Shown here in pieces: positions 43,968 through 55,800 of a DNA stretch of 64,000 bases. The stretch comes from Psoroptes ovis (Eukaryota; Arthropoda; Arachnida; Sarcoptiformes; Psoroptidae): NCBI GenBank assembly GCA_002943765.1, contig PQWQ01000001.1, positions 1,984,001-2,048,000 on the forward strand, in the 5' to 3' direction. Position numbers and translations under genes: made by a program. Under the pieces are notes generated by a model. That model searched no databases and was not told the DNA's origin. It worked only from the letters and a program-made list of their open reading frames with translations. Position 1 is the stretch's first letter, and every line of letters starts with the position of its first letter.

Positions 43968-45983
43968 TTAAGATTGACTCGATGATGTTGCATTCTGTTG
44001 TTTCCATTTTTTAGCCATTTCTAAAAATTTAAAATGAACAGCATTTTCAGTTTCTTCTGGAAAAATATAATCAAAATATTCCTGCCAACCGGCATCCATT
44101 CCATCATCGGTTTGAATTTTTCTACGTTTTTTAACTTTTTTAGGCATTTGTCGTCGCACAGATGCTAGCGATTTTTCATCACCATATTTAATTTCAAATT
44201 GTAACCATGTTTCTAACAAGATTAATCTAGATTCTTTGTCTTCATTTTTCAATGATTTGTTGGCACGTTGATAAACGTTTCTTGACTGCATTATAGCGAA
44301 TGGCTCATCATCTTTGTTCGCGATCATTTCGAATTGAGCATAACTAATCCAAACTTTGACATGTCCTGTACGCTCTAATAACCGTTCATACAAATTTCTT
44401 GCATTCTCATATTCTTCTAATTCAATTTCAAAATCGATGAATGCTTTCCAAATAATTTCAGGCATATCTAATTTAGGTTGGTTAATCGCTATCTCGAATA
44501 ATTGCCGGGCACGATCAGTTTCACCGAGAATATTCTCTAATTCGGCAAATTTGATCCAAGTAACACAATTATGTGGAGCGAATTCTAAATATTTTTGATA
44601 TAAAATGCGGCATCGATCGAATTCGCGTAATTGAATTTCGAGTTCGATATACTTTTTGAATAATTTATCTTTTGGACACAGACCGATCGATGTACCTAAT
44701 ATTTTGCGAGCATTTGTTAGATTTTTTTGACGTATCTCGAATTTGGCTGCCATTAACCATATTTTGGCGAATGTAAATGATTTATGCGGAATCAATTTGT
44801 CTAGCAGAAATTTGTAGATATCTTTTGTTTTTTCATAATTTTTATTATCCAATTCTTCATACACCGCATAATAAATCCACAAATAAATATAACGTCTCCA
44901 AAATTTTTTCTCTTTTTTCAATGGCACATTGGCAACAGCCCTCTCATAAACTTCTTCAATCATTTCAACATCACCCTCATCTTCAACGAGGCGAATATAA
45001 TCAAACCACAAGTCATAATTGAATGGATCTTGTTTCAATTCATCTTCATAATGAGTTTTTCTTTTGCTGAATATGACATCTTCGATTTCGGATCGATTTC
45101 CGTGTTTTTTCTCAAATAAAGAATACTGTTTGAAAATATTGGCTCTATTTTCGATTGATAATTTTTCTAGAGCATAGCGATATATCACACGAACTCGATC
45201 ATATTCATGTTGTTGTTCTTCGAATTTAGCGAATGCCATGAACAGATTTTCATCAAGATAGTCATCACCATAAAATTCAATTGCTTTTTCATAAACATCT
45301 CGACTATTGGCAATGAAACCATGTTGCTCTTCAAAATGTGCAAAACGGATCCAATTTTTGACTTCAGGATGCACAGTGACAAATCTGGAATATATGGAGC
45401 GTACTCTATCGATTTCATTGTATCGCAATTCAAATTTTATGTAAGTAAACCACGCTTGTTCGTTAGGCTCCCAATCCATCCATCGTTCAAAAACTTGCCG
45501 GCAGCCGGAGATATTTTGTAACATTTCTTCCATGTAAACATATTTGTACCAAAATTGATTTACACGCGGTAATATTAATACGGCACGATCTAAGACGTTT
45601 CTGGCATGATTGATTTGCCTGTTGCGCATTTCCATTTGAGAATATTTCAGCCATAATTTAATGTTACGATAATCGACGTCCAGTGCTCGTTCGAATATCG
45701 ATCTTGCTCTTTGAATTTCTTGTTGACTTTCTTCCCATCTTGCATATTTAATCCAATTACTAAATGATAAACGATTTTTTCTAATATTATCTTCGAATGC
45801 TTTACGTTTACGCAATTGATAATCGGCTAATTCATCTGGATCAGATATCTTTTGTTTCGGTGGTGGTGGAACTATTTCCAATTCTCTTTCTTTTGCTTCA
45901 CGCAATATTTGCTCGGCAGTGATTTGTATTTCTGCCGGTGTTTTATTTTTTACTTTTGTTTTAGCTGCTTTACCACGAATCAT
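43968..45983 (-). CDS. CRNKL1: Crooked-neck pre-mRNA splicing factor (HAT repeats)
   Basis: A single exon. I chose the ATG giving MIRGKAAKTKVKNKTPAEIQ (671 residues) because it aligns with the known family start. The same frame stays open to an earlier ATG at 46091, which would add 36 hydrophobic/basic residues. The family core PPPPKQKISDPDELADYQ is followed by about 16 half-a-TPR repeats with the W-x-x-Y/F and RAR-x-x-F/Y-E-R-A pattern (for example RARSIFERALDVDYRNIKLW and VWISYAQFE). It ends in DYIFPEE and MAKKWKQQ. The protein is a scaffold of the Prp19-associated activated spliceosome. Confidence 0.95.
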   Translation of the reverse strand: MIRGKAAKTKVKNKTPAEIQITAEQILREAKERELEIVPPPPKQKISDPDELADYQLRKRKAFEDNIRKNRLSFSNWIKYARWEESQQEIQRARSIFERALDVDYRNIKLWLKYSQMEMRNRQINHARNVLDRAVLILPRVNQFWYKYVYMEEMLQNISGCRQVFERWMDWEPNEQAWFTYIKFELRYNEIDRVRSIYSRFVTVHPEVKNWIRFAHFEEQHGFIANSRDVYEKAIEFYGDDYLDENLFMAFAKFEEQQHEYDRVRVIYRYALEKLSIENRANIFKQYSLFEKKHGNRSEIEDVIFSKRKTHYEDELKQDPFNYDLWFDYIRLVEDEGDVEMIEEVYERAVANVPLKKEKKFWRRYIYLWIYYAVYEELDNKNYEKTKDIYKFLLDKLIPHKSFTFAKIWLMAAKFEIRQKNLTNARKILGTSIGLCPKDKLFKKYIELEIQLREFDRCRILYQKYLEFAPHNCVTWIKFAELENILGETDRARQLFEIAINQPKLDMPEIIWKAFIDFEIELEEYENARNLYERLLERTGHVKVWISYAQFEMIANKDDEPFAIMQSRNVYQRANKSLKNEDKESRLILLETWLQFEIKYGDEKSLASVRRQMPKKVKKRRKIQTDDGMDAGWQEYFDYIFPEETENAVHFKFLEMAKKWKQQNATSSSQS

Positions 45984-46213
45984 GATTAATTGTTTTTTAA
46001 TTAAATAATTTGCGACGGTCGGTAAAACAATTTGAAAATAATCGGGTTGAAAATGCAACGAAAAACGGTGTATAAACAATGTCCTGTTCATATAGTATTG
46101 TACCTAATGGGTTTGCAGACTCAAACATAATTTGACTTCGAGTTGGGAGTTTGTTTTGTGCAATTAATTAATTTGACAGATAATTTTCAAACTCAAAAAA
46201 ATTAAAATTTAAA
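45984..46213. promoter_or_regulatory. Candidate bidirectional promoter CRNKL1/AP2S1
   Basis: 230 bp between the chosen CRNKL1 start and the AP2S1 start. The open extension of CRNKL1 (to 46091) occupies part of it. No TATA box was recognised. Confidence 0.4.
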
Positions 46214-46781
46214 ATGGTTTGTTGATTGGAACTAGGTATAAAATTTATAATTATTATTAAATTTATTCTTTTAAAATTTTAGATTCGATTCATATTGATA
46301 CAGAATCGTGCAGGCAAAACACGTCTAGCTAAATGGTATATGAATTTTGATGATGATGAGAAACAAAAATTAATTGAAGAAGTTCATGCTGTAGTGACTG
46401 TACGCGATGCTAAACATACTAATTTTGTTGAAGTAAGTTGGAATGATTCAATAAATTTGATGCAAATCAATTTTATTCTATAAATTTTTATCCTTAAAAT
46501 TCTAGTTCCGAAATTTCAAAATAGTATATCGTCGTTATGCTGGATTATATTTTTGCATATGTGTGGATGTAAGCGATAATAATCTTGTTTATTTGGAAGC
46601 GATACATAATTTTGTGGAAGTATTGAACGAATATTTTCATAATGTTTGCGAATTAGATTTGGTATTTAATTTCTACAAAGTATATTCAGTTGTCGATGAA
46701 ATGTTTTTAGCCGGTGAAATACGTGAAACAAGTCAAACTAAAGTATTAAAACAACTTTTGGTTTATAATTCGCTTGAATGA
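46214..46781 (+). CDS. AP2S1: AP-2 clathrin adaptor sigma subunit
   Basis: Three coding exons (46214-46216, 46283-46432, 46506-46781) give exactly 142 residues, the length I recall for this subunit in animals. Exon 1 contributes only the ATG, followed directly by a GTTTGT donor. The second exon starts IRFILIQNRAGKTRLAKWYM. The longin-fold sequence is almost identical to the family, including FCICVDVSDNN, YLEAIHNFVEVLNEYF and FLAGEIRETSQTKVLKQLL. It is part of the AP-2 core and binds dileucine cargo signals at the plasma membrane. The next in-frame ATG (46295 frame) would not give a full subunit, so the micro-exon start is well supported. Confidence 0.96.
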
Positions 46782-47237
46782 TTGCGTTTGTTTAGTCCAT
46801 TTAATCGATTAGAAATGTTTACACACTATCCATATCCATGTTTATTTAATTCATTTTATTATCCAACCAAAAACTTGAATGTAATTTTTATTCATTTCAA
46901 ATTTAATGTATCAAATAATGTGTCCATTTTAGTCAACAAATAAAATAATTTGACCAATTATTTAATTATTAAACGCTTGTATCTATTAATTGGATAATTT
47001 AAATGTCAGAAAATGCTAAAATTACAAGATAATGTTCAAATGATGAGTTCTATATACAGAGTTGTTTATATAGAATATTGATTCATTACAAAAATTATTT
47101 CCGAGTCCGAGCATTTCTATTATTATTATTATTATTTTGATTAATAATTCCAGAGGTCGAATAGGCAAAATAAATGATAAATAGAATTTGTTGCATAAAA
47201 ATCAAATGATTCATGTGGTGATAATTAATTTTGAAAA
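46782..47237. other. Gap between AP2S1 and LRP11-like gene
   Basis: 456 bp with the AP2S1 3' UTR and the promoter of the next gene. A plus-strand AATAAA occurs near 46940 (CAAATAAAATAA). An ATT microsatellite lies near 47118-47135. No coding signal. Confidence 0.45.
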
Positions 47238-49333
47238 ATGAGATTATTCGATGAAAATAAATGTATTCATTTGTTATTGATATTGTTATTCATAATTGAT
47301 ATCTGCAGTGCATTAGATTCACTTAATAATATATCATCGTCATCATCATCATCATCATTGCATGCATCGAGTATTAATAATTCCGATAATAGACTTGAAT
47401 TAATAATAAAAAATTATGGAATTAATAAAAATTCCATCATCAAAACGCATGATTCACGTTCATTGGGAGCTAAATATCTTAATGAAACTGAATTATCATC
47501 TAATGAAGAATGTTTGTTTTGGTGTTGGAATACGAGCAATTGTAATTTAGCTGTGTTCGAAGAAAAGGTATAGAAACGATCATTTTATTTGATTAATAGT
47601 TACAATTATTGATTTATGCATTTCTTAATATTTACAGACCCGTGGAAGTTGTTATTTATTCAATTGTGGAACATTACAAGATTTTAAATGTCGTTTTGCA
47701 TCTCATGCATTTTATACAAGTTCAATATTACAAATTGATAATAAAAATTCATCATTATCATTGAATGAATGGAAATCGCAAACAAGTCAAGAGAATGATT
47801 TAGTTGGACTCAAGGACAAACAATCGTCTATCGCAAGTCATCTCGAAATCAAACCGGATACGACAGCAGCCTCAATTACCAAAGGTATGAATTTGAATTT
47901 GAAGATTGATTAATGATTAATTATGATAAAACTTAGTTTCAAAATGTCGCCACTATCAATTTGAATGCCGTAATAATAGTGAATGTATTGCCATTTATAA
48001 TGTTTGCGATGGTATTGCACAATGTTCAGATGGTAGTGATGAATCTGTCGAATTAGAATGTCATAAATCACGTTTTAATAATTTTAATCTTGATAAAGAT
48101 GGTCAGCATGCGTCAAGTTCATCATCATCCTCATCTTCGTCATCAGACATGGATAGTAGCAATATTAATCGTAATTTGTCGACAGCTAAATTTGCTCAAA
48201 ACCGAGCCGAAATACCTTTAGCAAATTATAATGATGTCATTCCTTCCTTTGTTGATAGCAATAATAATTTAAAATCTGTACCTTATTTGAATAATTTGAA
48301 CTATAATTATCCAAAATCTGCAAATGATAAGCATCCTCCTTTTTCTGATAATTTTTCAAAAAATGGTCACGTTCAAAATGAATACAAAGATTATAATAAT
48401 AATTTGTGGGCTAACAATTGGAATCAGTACTCATCATCCATGGCAGCACTACCAGAGAAACAAATAGCATTATCGTCCATTTCAACAACCGATGAAAATC
48501 AATTTTTTAATCAGCAATTATTGCAGCAGCAACAACAACAACAACAACTTAAAAATGCCAAGGAATTAAATTATTGGCCCTCGTTTAAATATCAACAAAA
48601 TTATGTACCATCACATCTAACATCATCGTCGAATGGGAATAATGAAGTATCTTCATATTTACTGGCAAACTCCTTATCAATGATGAATGATGTTGGAAGC
48701 CAAGGAAAAATTGATTATTCCCAGATACAACAACAAAAGCCATTGGCTAATGTCGGTCAACAATTTTCACAGTCATATGGGCTACAGAAAGAACAACAAC
48801 CACTGACAATGCTGAGCAATGATAAGAAAAAATTGGCCATCTTAACTAATGGAAATATGAAAATGAATAGTTCGATTATCAATGATTATCAAATGATCAA
48901 TGATAATGCTAATCTAATGGATAAGACCATTTCAGATAATGATAGTAAACAGAAAGCAACGATTCAATTAAATCACAATAATAATAACATCAAGGATAAC
49001 ATCAATGGTGATGAATCTTCATCGTTGACAAATGCGAAGGGCACAAAATATTCCAATATGTTATTGAATGAGAAAATGTCGATAAAAAATCCATCATCAC
49101 CATCAAATAGTTTGGTGGCCATTTCATATATGCATGATCATTCGGTCACACAGCAACAAAATGGCCGAGAAACGAACAGTGCTGTAATAGCATTGACATT
49201 GGGTTTATTTATTACAACCATTTTGATTGTAATTGTTGCTTGTCGAATGAAATCATTTAAAAAACGTTTAGCACGGCGCGGACGATCGCTAGCACATGAT
49301 GCTGACTATTTAATAAATGCAATGTATTTGTAA
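47238..49333 (+). CDS. LRP11: LRP11-like receptor: MANSC domain, LDL-receptor class A module, one TM
   Basis: Three exons (47238-47567, 47638-47884, 47937-49333) give 657 residues. There is an N-terminal signal peptide (LLLILLFIIDICSALD) and a Ser run. A MANSC-type Cys-rich domain spans the first intron (NEECLFWCWNTSNC ... GSCYLFNC ... FKCRF). An LDLa module then reads CRHYQFECRNNSECIAIYNV followed by the calcium-type DGSDE. After it comes about 370 residues of Gln/Asn/Ser-rich low complexity. One membrane helix (AVIALTLGLFITTILIVIVA) is near the end, then a short basic tail finishing ADYLINAMYL. No PKD domain is visible between MANSC and LDLa, unlike the vertebrate protein I compare it with. 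Ligand unknown. Confidence 0.65.
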
Positions 49334-49653
49334 TTGACAGTCACAATGACAATTTATTCATCTTTTTTAGATCATTTAGTTGACTATTGTTGGTTGTTTA
49401 TTGAATATAATTCATGCACACATTTGATGATTCATGTAAAAAAAATTTTGAACAAAGCAAAAAAACACTTGATTGATGTTTGATAATGAAAATATAAATT
49501 TTAATTTTAAAAATTTAAGAATTAAAATAACAATTTACAAATGTTTTAATTTGAATATTATAAATGTAAACACGGAAATAAAATATTTACATTTAGAGGC
49601 AGAAACAATGATTACGCTTTGCTGATGTTGGTTGTAAATTTTGCTCCATTTAA
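49334..49653. terminator. Convergent 3' gap LRP11-like / PPP1R14
   Basis: 320 bp between stop codons. A plus-strand AATAAA at 49577-49582 is the likely poly(A) signal of the LRP11-like gene. Confidence 0.5.
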
Positions 49654-50152
49654 TCATAAAGTATTTGCTTTTTCCAATAATTCCCCAATGAATTTTTCAA
49701 CCAATTCTTTGGATTTTTTTGCATCAATTAATTTCTCCTTATGTTGATTTGAATGTGGAAAATGATAAAATTATTAAATTACATAATTTTCTCTTAAATA
49801 ATGCCAGAAGCTTACCCTTAACCATTGTTCACGTGTTTTGACTTCATCTAAATCCAATACTTCATCAAGATCAATGTCGATATCGTTGAGATTTTCATCC
49901 TGTCAACATTTGATATTAGGAATGAATTATAAGACAATTAATTTTTTAATCAAAACTTACACAATCAAATAGAAATTGCAGCTGTTCATACATCCACATT
50001 TCAACTTTTAAACGTTTTTTTATCAAATTCATTTGATGTTGTCCATATTTTGCCGTTAAATATCGTTTCTTTTTTTCAGGTATTTTATTATCATTCGTAT
50101 TGAAATTAACATGATGCAAAGATTTAGATTGTGTTGAGGATTTTGTTGACAT
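49654..50152 (-). CDS. PPP1R14: PPP1R14-type protein phosphatase 1 inhibitor
   Basis: Three exons (49961-50152, 49816-49899, 49654-49737) give 119 residues. The conserved PHIN region starts KKRYLTAKYGQHQMNLIKKR and continues with WMYEQLQFLFDC. Exons 2 and 3 supply the acidic helix (DIDIDLDEVLDLD) and the final amphipathic helix (LVEKFIGELLEKA). Family members such as CPI-17 and PHI-1 inhibit the PP1 catalytic subunit when phosphorylated on a Thr just before the conserved block. Here the Thr in RYLTAKYG is the candidate phosphosite. The two short exons are missed by simple frame scanning but phase and family pattern support them. Confidence 0.85.
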
Positions 50153-52844
50153 TTTGACTATTTACTATTGTTACAATTGTTACGATTACAAATATTGATT
50201 AGTCACAGAAGCCAATGGGAAAATTTTGAAATAAAATTAATTTTCAATGATAAAATGCAAAAATATTGATTTAATATCACCAAATGGTATGCGCACAAAA
50301 CAAGAGATTTAATAAAATTAATAGACTGAAGCAATGAATGAATGAGTGAATGGAATATTAATCACGAAGTATAAAACCAGTGGTGAGATGGATTGATCAC
50401 GATTAATTAATAAGTAGATTATAGATAAATATTTATTAATCTTGATGATTGTGTCCAAAAACAAAATGGATTTGATACATTTGAAAAGTTGATCATTCAA
50501 ATATGCACGAAAAATTAATTTTACAAAACAATAAAATAAATGATGGCCACGAATCAATCTTAATCGTGTAATCTCTGTTTTTTTCTTGAATTCAATGAAA
50601 TTTGAATGATTTTGGACTTAATTCAATCGTTTTGAACAATAAAGATTTTGATTATCATTAAAATTGAATTTCTTCATTGAAATATCGCAATATTTTCAAG
50701 AAAAATCTGAACAAATTGGAAATAATAATCAACACAAAGAAATAATCAGTAAAACAAATGGAAGTTTTATCGTTAATTTCTTTTGGAAAAGAGTTATGTA
50801 ATTACACGTAAATAGCACTGTTGTCAGCTTAAATTAGATCTTTGTAATTATTTACAAAAATTCAATGAAGATTTGTGATGAAAATACAAAACAAACAAAT
50901 AAATTGAAAATATTTCTTTTTCTTAACTTATTTTCTTGAAAATTATTATTATGATTAATTTTACTTTGAAATGTCAAAATAAAAATTAAGATCGTCATCG
51001 AAATTTATTACAAAAAAATGAAAAATAAATGAATGAAAATCACAAAATTCAAAAGTTTTCAAAATTCAAAGACGCACTGCAATCATTAATATTAGTGAAA
51101 TGAATACGAATACAAACATCGGAAAATAATGTGTTGAATCAGAATCATTGAAATCACACAAACGCATACGAATGAATTAATTTATTTGTTTGTTTGCAGC
51201 TAAAAATAACCGTAAAATTACAATTGAAATTGTAAATAAAAAATAAGAAAATCGGAATCAAATGAAATGAAATGAAATTCAAAAATCAATTTCGACATTC
51301 TTCATTTCATTTTTTCTTCAATTTTGTCGTTTTATTTGAAGACCAACTTGATGATAATTTAAATTCAAATGAAATCCCTGAACGACAATTTGGGGGAAAA
51401 TCAACGTTTTCGTATTTCCAATTTTTCTTCAAGTATATCAAAGTCTCTTTTCGTTTCTACCACCATTATTATTATCGTCTTTGTCAAAAGTGTTGTTGGC
51501 ATGTGTGTGTGTGTTTATAATGATAATAATCGTAAATTTTCTCTTTTTTTTTTTTTTTTGTTGATCACAGGGTTCATTTATTTATATAATAATTATCACT
51601 AAAAAAGTAATAATAATAATAATCATACTAAGATAAATCATATGTAATCATTTTGTTGTAGTTGATTCATTCATTATCATGCCTTGTAAATTCAAAATAT
51701 TTATATGAAGAAGAAGAAAATAACTTATGAAATACCGGCTATACAAACAGGTGGTGAAATGAAATCATCATTTCCTAAAGAGAATAACGATATTAATGAT
51801 CTTAAATACTGTTATTATGAGCTCAAATATTGAACAAAAGAAAATAAACATTCCTCAGGTTAAAGAACTATGACGACTATTCTCTGATGGTTCATTTTTG
51901 GCTTGGGTTAGGTTTTTTCAAGGCTTCAAAATAACTCATATCAAAATAAATGGTTATGGTAATATATGTGCTCGATAGTAAAGATTTTAATAAATATTGA
52001 TAAATTTTTTCATTTTGTTTAATTCAAATATATGGGTTCAAATTCAAACAAAGGTCATTGTACCTGTTCAGTATCGTTCAATGAATTTTGTTTTGTGTGA
52101 AGGTGGTAAAGGTTAATGATATTATCCGGGTTGAATATACATCGTCTTAACGAGAATTCATTGTTGAATCATGAATAATTGGACATGCCGAACTTCTCAC
52201 TTTAACTTGACAATTTACCTAGAATAACACTTACGATGTTAAAATTTCCTTTTCAATAATATTTTATATCTGGAGATTATTATCATTATCCATCCATACA
52301 TCCGATAGATTGATTGATTAATTAATTGATTGATTGATCGATAGATTGATAGATTCAGATTAAGCAATGATTGATATTTTGAAAGAAATAATCATAATCA
52401 TAATATTTCAAATCAATCAATTAAGTATGTCAAATATTTGAGTGTGTGTGTGCATGTGTGTGGTTATATCATTAAGCTTATATGCTTTCAATTATCAATG
52501 GCCGATGGCATTAAAATGAATTTGATATTTTGTTTTTTCAAATTATTATTTATCCGGTACAAATATGTTCAACAAATCAAGTATTAGAAATGATTAATTA
52601 AATGATCTTTTCAAGATAAGATTTGAAGGAAGAAAAAAAAATTTTGATAAATGATTATCGCAATCAATGAATTGGATGACCATTTAAAGACATTTAAAAA
52701 AATGAATGACATCAAATTAGCGAAATTAATTAATAATTCATAGGAAATTTTGAAATTTTGCATTTTTTTCCCAGAAAAACAAATCAAAATCCAAATTTTA
52801 TTGAATTTTTCGATAAAAAATAATAAAATATGTACATAATATTA
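50153..52844. other. 2.7-kb intergenic region upstream of PPP1R14 and downstream of ALK
   Basis: No coding exon recognised. There is a TG microsatellite near 52442-52463, an interrupted GATT repeat near 52312-52350, a poly(T) run near 51547-51559, and ATA/ATC-type runs near 51610-51625. It should contain the PPP1R14 promoter and the long 3' UTR of ALK. Mixed-composition segments near 51860-51910 and 52040-52200 stand out from the AT background and could be regulatory. Confidence 0.45.
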
Positions 52845-55800
52845 TCAAATATATTGATTCGCTTGTTGATGTTGTTGTTGATTTTGTTGTGACATCGGGA
52901 TTCCATTATTTACATTTATATTTACATACCTTACCGATGGATTTTGATCATTATATCTATTTGGATTTAAAATAATTTCAGAATTGAATGATGAATTCGT
53001 TGTTGATGACTGTGGATACATATGATTATGATTATTATTGTTATCATCATAATTAATATTGTTGTTGTTGGTATTATTGTTTCCACAGCTTAATGTTGAA
53101 CAGCTATCCGGTGATAATAGATCAGTTTTTTCAGTTGCAACACTGTAATTTGAATTTGTTTGTGAACCAAAATTATTTGGTATCAAATAATCGGTTGAAT
53201 CGATTGGCGGTCTCATCAATAATGCCGTCTATTGTAAATTCAAAGAGAGACAACTAAGCAATCAAATGAATGTTTGAATTCAAATGTAAATTACATCTTT
53301 TTCCATCGATGCTGAACGATGAAATAGTGGCAACGGTATGTTTAATATGTCTGGATTTGTCAAACAATTTCCTAGATGATCAATTATTGTTTGAAAATTG
53401 GGGCGTAATTCGGGCGTCGCATTCCAACATTGCATCATGATATCATATATTGGGGCTGGCGTTGATGTGTTTGGACATTCTAGACGTCCACCTGCCGTAA
53501 CCAATTGCATAACCTCTTGATTTCCACGTCCAGGATATGGCTGTCATTAATGAATTTAAAGTGAAAACATGTGAAATTAAAACATGTTAAATTCACAAAT
53601 GGGTAATTACCAGATATCCCATTGACATGACTTCCCACAGCAAAACGCCAAAACTCCAAACTAAATTCATCGATAATTATAGAATTTTCAATTTTTGATT
53701 CTAAAAATTATTTACCGTCAGTTTTAGAGGTGAATATTCCATCTAAAAATGCCTCTGGTGGCATCCATTTCACAGGCAACATTGCTTTGCCACCTTTGCG
53801 ATAATAATTAGCACGGTATATATCTCTGGCCATTCCTAAATAATTCAGCATGAAATAATAATGACAATGAAAGCATCTCAAATAAATCCAAATAAGATGA
53901 ATAATTACCAAAATCAGCAATTTTAACAATGATGCCACTCCCATTGAAACCATTTTTATAATTATTCAAATCAAAATGGTTTTCATTCATTGTTGAGGCG
54001 TATTGATTTGGTGCAAGATTCATTTTTATTTTAGACGTGAGCAAACAATTTCTCGCTGCAATATCTCGATGAATAAAATGATTGGCTTCCAAATATTGAC
54101 ACCCACAAGCGACGTCTAATGAAAACGAAATAATTTAATTGATTGAAATTTTAATTTGATTAAAATTTAAATTTCAATGAAAATACCTAAAGCCATAACA
54201 AGCAGATCGCCCATAACCAATTGCGATGGTCTGTCAGCAACACTGCGGTTTTCTCGGAGAAATGTTCGCAAATCTCCGCCTGACAAAAGTTCCAAGATAA
54301 TGAATCGTGGCATTTTTTCGAAACAAATTCCAATAAATCTAACTATATTTCTATGATGAAATTTAGACATTATTAATGCTTCCATCAAGAAATCCATTTC
54401 TGCTTGTTTGTTGGCTGAATATTCAGGTAATGTTTTGACGGCAACAGGCAACTCGTTATTACTTTCATCAGGCATATTGTGTAAAAATCCTTGATAAACT
54501 TCGCCGAAAGCACCTTGCCCTAAGGCTCTACACATTTGAAGATTCATTAATCAAATTAAATAAATAAATAAAGTGGATTGAATTAATGAAATAAATTAAA
54601 AAAATTGATTGAATGATTAAAAATTTCGAATTGGCACATACTTTACGAGATTTAGCTTATCTCTAGCTATTTCACGTAAATCCCCCAACGTACATGTTGA
54701 ACCAGCAAATTCATAGTTTGGATTATATTCAGTTATAATATTGCCACTTCTTAAACGACTCAATTGTAAATCGGTTGAATCACTGTTTGATAATAGATAC
54801 ATATCGCTTTGTTCTGCTTGTTGTAAAATTTTTTTCTTTTTTGAACTTCTTTTTTGAAATACTTGAAAGACGAAAAAAGTTTAATGCAAATTCAATCCGT
54901 AAATCAATTCAAATTGCTTACCAATCAGAATGAATGTGATCAATATGAGAGCTATTGAAATGATGAATAATGCAGCCCAAAGAATTAATTCATATTTTGG
55001 TCGTTCATCTATTTTAATCAATGAGTAATTAGTGAAATTTAGATTGATTGCTTTTGCTTTGTGTTTTTAAACATACACAAACAAGATTCAGGCAAAAATT
55101 TGTCAACATCACATATGCAATATTTGCTAGTATTGTTTTGTGATTGACCAGTTATGACGCATGAAAATTGACCATCATTGCAGCAGTCATCAATTTGCGG
55201 AATTATCATTGCAAAACCATTGACAGGAATTTGTTCCTGTTCCATTAATGTCAAAATATTTGGATTGCTAAACGATTGTAAAATTGATTGATTAAACGAT
55301 ACATATGATGTTCCACCGTCGCCAGCATCAAACGGAGGATTCACATTGCCACCTTGAAATCCACCGCCGCCACCACCTGAATGACAAGCACTTCCACCGC
55401 CGCCGAATCCTCCGCTAACTTGCCATTGTGATAATTTTGGACAAGGAAAACCACCCATTGCACCATCTAATAATGACTGTCCTGTTTGGTTGTTGATCGG
55501 AAGCGATGAAGAACGCCAGCCACCACCAGCACCTTCGCCACTACCCTCATATCCAGCATTGATTATATCGAATCCACGACCATGTTGAGCTAATCAATTT
55601 GATGCAAAACCATAACAAAGTTAGAATTTAAAAAATGTAAATAATTCATACCAGTTGATAATTTGAAATTCGGATTAAATTTTCCATTGCCTCCACCTCC
55701 GCCACCAGCTATCAATAAAGGCTCCCATTTATCTTGTGAATTGGGATTTAATTTGAATACTAATTAATGAAAAATGAAAGTAATGATTGAATGAAGAGAA

